From: Marchantia polymorpha subsp. ruderalis
Lineage: Eukaryota > Streptophyta > Marchantiopsida > Marchantiales > Marchantiaceae
Assembly (NCBI GenBank): GCA_037833965.1
Contig: AP031354.1
Coordinates: 29,366,001 to 29,430,000 of the forward strand
Direction of reading: 5' to 3'
Length of the DNA stretch: 64,000 nt
Of this stretch, positions 61,601 to 64,000 are shown one piece after another. How positions within the stretch are numbered: the first letter of the stretch is position 1; every line of letters begins with the position of its first letter. A program made the translations under genes and the position numbers. Under the pieces are notes generated by a model that was not told the DNA's origin, did no database searches, and was given only the letters and a program-made list of their open reading frames with translations.

Positions 61601-61794
61601 GATTAAAGAATTCTGGTCCAGGTCAAGGGTGAACGCCAGGGTACCTTCGGTTCCTGATCAATGGTAGAGAGGAGATCGACCAGAAGATCAAAGCATATCA
61701 GAGGTTCTGGCAGCTTATGGGCTGCGGCAGCTACAATCGACTCGAGCTGCGCCACTATAATATTGAGCTTCGACAATTTGCTGGCTTCCGCCAT
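37652..61794 (-). CDS. HEATR5/SWEETIE-type giant HEAT-repeat protein, 48 exons
   Basis: Start MAEASKLSKLN at 61794, stop at 37652, about 2,420 residues of HEAT-type helices. Landmarks shared with plant SWEETIE and animal HEATR5: QRKCEDALQ and SIYSRAGSLQGWLSD (exon 2), VRVEAALALRALAEVD (exon 12), DSLHGQAAMLAAL (exon 13), GPWIPGR (exon 18/19), IGRLVNAVVAVLGPELSPGS (exon 26), FTQQLALFAP (exon 28), PRYKTRVFAAE (exon 32), DWLVLHLGELVAVAYQ (exon 33). The last exon is Ser/Glu-rich with DDDDDWDDFQDG, an acidic WDDF motif. HEATR5 acts with AP-1/clathrin in trafficking; SWEETIE was named for sugar phenotypes. Exons: 61794-61645, 60510-60297, 59583-59477, 59303-59067, 58827-58738, 57943-57856, 57658-57594, 57359-57261, 56805-56716, 56474-56394, 56106-56038, 55734-55609, 55208-55105, 54464-54332, 54195-54086, 53814-53698, 53423-53253, 53138-53052, 50904-50821, 50538-50470, 50264-50142, 49878-49810, 49518-49414, 49019-48931, 48815-48659, 48341-48192, 48054-48005, 47680-47581, 47366-47310, 47055-46988, 46815-46722, 46598-46384, 46161-46014, 45729-45661, 45142-45086, 44667-44581, 44390-44262, 44115-43915, 43603-43184, 42477-42399, 42183-42086, 41831-41732, 41308-41170, 40890-40583, 40419-40273, 40094-39930, 39705-39580 (possible GC donor), 39067-37652. 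I found no premature stop. Confidence 0.9.
43038..43070. repeat. Perfect hairpin in intron 39, 13-bp arms
   Basis: aggtggatacatt (43038-43050) and its reverse complement (43058-43070) are separated by 7 nt. Confidence 0.85.
49564..49731. repeat. 84-bp tandem duplication in intron 22
   Basis: Two copies (49564-49647, 49648-49731), practically identical, lie just upstream of exon 23. 84 is a multiple of three and the minus strand is open (MNHFVGYLLGWRFRK repeated), but nothing matches the protein family, so it is treated as intronic. Confidence 0.85.
51224..51487. repeat. 264-bp direct repeat, left copy (intron 18)
   Basis: It starts caattttcttgattttcttc and ends atgtcaaactta. It is about 97% identical by eye to 52675-52938. 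It has no TG...CA ends, primer site or purine tract, so it does not look like an LTR. Confidence 0.85.
51503..51537. repeat. Perfect hairpin, 16-bp arms
   Basis: ttccctgcctagaaga (51503-51518) and its reverse complement (51522-51537) with a 3-nt loop, 15 bp after the left direct repeat. Confidence 0.85.
51690..52120 (-). pseudogene. Chloroplast DNA insertion: ndhB 3' end and trnL-CAA 5' half
   Basis: On the minus strand, 52085-51870 conceptually translates to the C-terminal end of NdhB (NNEIYPYIQAYISTSP, FSKNPVEFVMIFCALG, then GVVINPIFS), with stops and a frameshift. Downstream at 51773-51738 is gccttgatggtgaaatgg...gcgagattcaaa, the first half of chloroplast tRNA-Leu(CAA). The order ndhB then trnL-CAA on one strand is the normal plastid order, so this is a nuclear plastid insertion, decayed enough to be old. 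Between them is a palindromic (atatct)n-like run (51788-51825). Confidence 0.75.
52227..52457. repeat. 54-bp minisatellite, just over four copies
   Basis: Units start near 52227, 52281, 52335, 52389 and (partial) 52443, each with gtttggcaaaaccactccc and gaggttgcaagat.attgatgg. The right side is a foldback-like ctcaccaacaacgac / gtcgttgtgggtga. The minus strand stays open because 54 is a multiple of three; no protein is implied. Confidence 0.9.
52641..52669. repeat. Perfect hairpin, 14-bp arms, 1-nt loop
   Basis: tggaaacgacgtga (52641-52654), t, then the reverse complement (52656-52669), immediately before the right direct repeat. Confidence 0.9.
52675..52938. repeat. 264-bp direct repeat, right copy (intron 18)
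   Basis: Matches 51224-51487. The two copies bracket the chloroplast fragment, the minisatellite and two hairpins. Confidence 0.85.
61175..61214. repeat. Perfect hairpin in intron 1, 16-bp arms
   Basis: atgtgagcattcgttc (61175-61190) and its reverse complement (61199-61214), 8-nt loop. Confidence 0.85.
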
Positions 61795-63246
61795 CTCTGG
61801 CCCTCCTGGCAACCTCAATCGAGCCGACCGGGAGGCGATCGACGCACCGATCAGTCGAAATTAGCACGAGTTCCCCTCACTCCTTCTTCGCGCACTCGTC
61901 GCAGAGGGGCAATCGCGCTCATCAGATCCAATGGCACGGCAATCCAATTCGAACAGAGAACCGATCCAGATCATGAAACTTTCGCAGTTTTTGAACCCAC
62001 CCGCCCGCCCCCCCGCGAATCAATCGATGCGGGATTGATGGTGCACGGCAAGGCGTGAAGCTTTCATCTGGCGCTGCGGGGCGATGTCGATCCGCCGAGA
62101 TGGAGGAGCGCTCACAAGAGGATCGAGCGGACAGGACACGACAGACATTGCTCTCGTCTCGCCGGAGTCATCACATTCACAGGCGCCCGAAGCGCGAGAG
62201 GGCCAGCGAGAGAGAGGGAGAGGAACGAAGGAAGGAAGGAGCGAAGCCCGAAGCCCGAAACCCGACGACGAAGGCCAGAGAAGCTCTCAACCGGCATCCC
62301 CTGCCTTCCCTCCTTCACCCACTAAGCTGCGCTCGATCGATCCGAGCCGCAGTTTCTCCCGCATCCGACGGCCGAGAGGCAAGATTCTTTTTCCGCAGCC
62401 CTGGCATGCAGCACCTCCGAACGTTTCCGTCCCGGTTCTCGCGGTCTCCGTCCGCCCTCTCTGTGACTCTCTGGATGGAATTCCCCGCCCTTTTATGAAA
62501 AGGATGATTCTCTCTTCGGCCGCACTTTCGGGCGTTTTTGCTCGTCGAGCCATCCGTTCTTTCGTTTGGACTCCAAGACCTTCCGACCCTCGAGGACATG
62601 AGCGCGTGACGAGGGAGCGAGTTTGGTGGCATCTCTCTATCTTCGGGAGTGTCGTCAATTCAGACGAGGTAGAGTTGATTGTGCAGGCTCGGCTCTTAAA
62701 ACCTATCTCAGGCCGCGAGACTCAGCGGACTGTGTAATACCTGCACTTTGCCTACATTGCAAAATCGACAAGTATCAAAATCGGATTCTGACCACAACTG
62801 TGTCTACGAGGCAACCTCTTGTGCATATAGACTGTAAATTTCCTTCTGGCGAATTCTGTGTTCAATCCTTTGTGTCTTATGGTGCCGAAATTTTGACTTT
62901 TCTGTGTTAAACGAATTAGCTGACACTATCGTTGAATGAAGTAAATAACTGAGATAGTCATGAGAAGGCTGTGTAATTTGGTTCATGGATTTCGGATTTC
63001 GGATCAGAGAGTATGTTTTAATGTGTAAATGATGACTTTTGCACGTCACGAGTAATGTGCGAGATGCAAGCGTGTCCTGCGAAGTCGGTGTGAACTGATT
63101 CACAGGATCCCCTGGCAGACAAGGTGCGAGATTAGCGGCCGTATTATTAACTGCAATCTTGCAATTAAATGGTCATGGATTTCAATTAGGAGTGGTTTAT
63201 GGGTGTAGCAGCTCTTTGTTGAAACAGGAATTCCGGGTTGAGAAAA
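61795..63246. promoter_or_regulatory. Probable shared upstream region of two divergent genes
   Basis: The SWEETIE-type gene starts leftwards at 61794 and an unrecognised gene rightwards at about 63247. The part 61800-62720 is GC-rich for this window, with ct/ga-rich tracts (62190-62250), as expected for a transcribed 5' untranslated region. A long + frame (62084-62737) and overlapping frames have biased, low-complexity Arg/Ser composition and no similarity I recognise; I read them as chance frames. No TATA box can be assigned with confidence. Confidence 0.45.
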
Positions 63247-63460
63247 ATGATGGGTCCCAAAGCAAAGGAAATAGCGAGCGGAGGACGATTTGGATTGTCC
63301 GGGATAGGACCAGATGTTATGCGCGTTTTCAATCGGGCTCTAGAACTTGTGAGCAGCAATTCTGTGGATAGTGAAAACGAACTCTTGGATCTGGTGAAGC
63401 GGGCGAAACGGGAGACAGAAAAGGAACCTTTTAACCTGCCGAAGAAGTCTCGCCCAGGTA
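63247..63460 (+). CDS. Unrecognised protein, first coding exon (gene runs past the window)
   Basis: The frame MMGPKAKEIASGGRFGLSG to EPFNLPKKSRP has normal amino-acid use and ends at a good donor (ccag|gtatgg, about 63457). The alternative reading to the stop at 63552 is less likely, since the part after the donor is unremarkable. There is an upstream in-frame Met three codons before. No domain is recognised; the segment VMRVFNRALELV...ENELLDLVKRAKRE is predicted helical. It is divergent from the SWEETIE-type gene. Confidence 0.45.
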
Positions 63461-63552
63461 TGGCTCTGTTCGATCAGACCAAATGGCTTCTCATCAGACA
63501 TTTGCGGCTAGGCGAAGGCTTTATGCATCTAAACAGGGGTTTTGCAAATTGA

Positions 63553-64000
63553 GAGAGAAAGAATGAAAATATAGATTTTCAGTGTAATTTTAGCGTCATT
63601 GATGGTTCCATTTCTCCACTACTGCATTTTGTGATTCTATATGTTTTTTTGAAAATTGACGCCCGGTAACTGTTATCAGTCTTTTGTTTTACAAAGAATT
63701 TAGCAGCTGCTGATTGTCCAAACATGTTGATTACTACCGTACAACCTGTATGTGGAAGACATTAGAGTTGCTATCCACGCTTCAGCAGCACTGATTTAGT
63801 ATTCAATGTTAGTTATAACTTTTGACGAACCAGACAAGTCTGCTGTGAAACTGCTGTGCGTTCTCCTCGTTTCAAGCTGCCTTGCTCTAGCTGTATCTGG
63901 TTCAAACGGAGCTAGAGATATGCCCAGTTTTCTGTAGTGAACATTCAATACCCTAATTGTTCACATTTGCAAGTTAATAGCTGAACGTTGTCAGAATACT
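63553..64000. other. AT-rich sequence, probably first intron
   Basis: No coding frame continues here; the T-rich composition fits an intron of the gene starting at 63247. Confidence 0.35.

Noticed and set aside
62084..62737. 217-aa plus-strand frame in the GC-rich upstream region
   Set aside because: Overlapping frames on both strands are open because of composition; Arg/Ser-rich, no domain, and located where a 5' untranslated region is expected.

Overview
This is a window of plant nuclear DNA, most likely from a bryophyte. A liverwort is plausible but not proven. The right half carries one large intron-rich housekeeping gene with canonical GT-AG introns. The left half is packed with nested LTR retrotransposons. 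One intron holds a chloroplast-derived insertion (ndhB 3' end plus the 5' half of trnL-CAA) whose ndhB tail looks bryophyte-like from memory.

Left part, 1-36.4 kb (transposon island). Two related Ty3/gypsy elements lie in opposite orientations: A (+, about 2.6-10.6 kb) and B (-, about 20.3-31.6 kb, possibly to 33.35 kb). Both have the order gag with CCHC knuckles, aspartic protease, cytosine-5 DNA methyltransferase, reverse transcriptase, RNase H, integrase, PHD finger. The methyltransferase keeps motifs I, IV (PCQ), VI (ENV), VIII and X in linear order, with the AHRAR signature of DNMT3/DRM-type enzymes. The element therefore carried both a chromatin writer and a chromatin reader. Both copies are broken by stops, several of which look like CpG decay, and by deletions. 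They end in an unusual repeat-core-repeat structure after the polypurine tract.

A second family (C) has a very long LTR that itself encodes a roughly 770-aa coiled-coil protein. C1 is a 4,938-bp solo LTR (13420-18357) with a perfect 5-bp target duplication. C2 (22336-25850) is an LTR, a tRNA-Asp-type primer site and a gag start, inserted in B. C1 sits inside an older relative (D), which probably sits inside a hAT-like transposase relic. Also present are a partial copia element (19.6-20.1 kb), an internally deleted copia element with LTRs and target duplication (34.4-36.4 kb), a terminal ArfGAP exon (31.67-32.0 kb) and an inverted methyltransferase fragment (32.3-32.76 kb).

Right part, 37.65-61.8 kb: a 48-exon minus-strand gene for the plant HEATR5/SWEETIE-type giant HEAT-repeat protein (about 2,420 residues), apparently intact. 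Its intron 18 is swollen by a patchwork: 264-bp direct repeats, a chloroplast fragment and a 54-bp minisatellite. Upstream is a shared GC-rich 5' region, then the start of an unrecognised plus-strand gene that runs off the window.

Across the window there are repeated 54-95 bp tandem duplications and perfect short hairpins, which look like scars of templated break repair. Exon borders come from splice sites and protein similarity read by eye; expect errors of a few bases.
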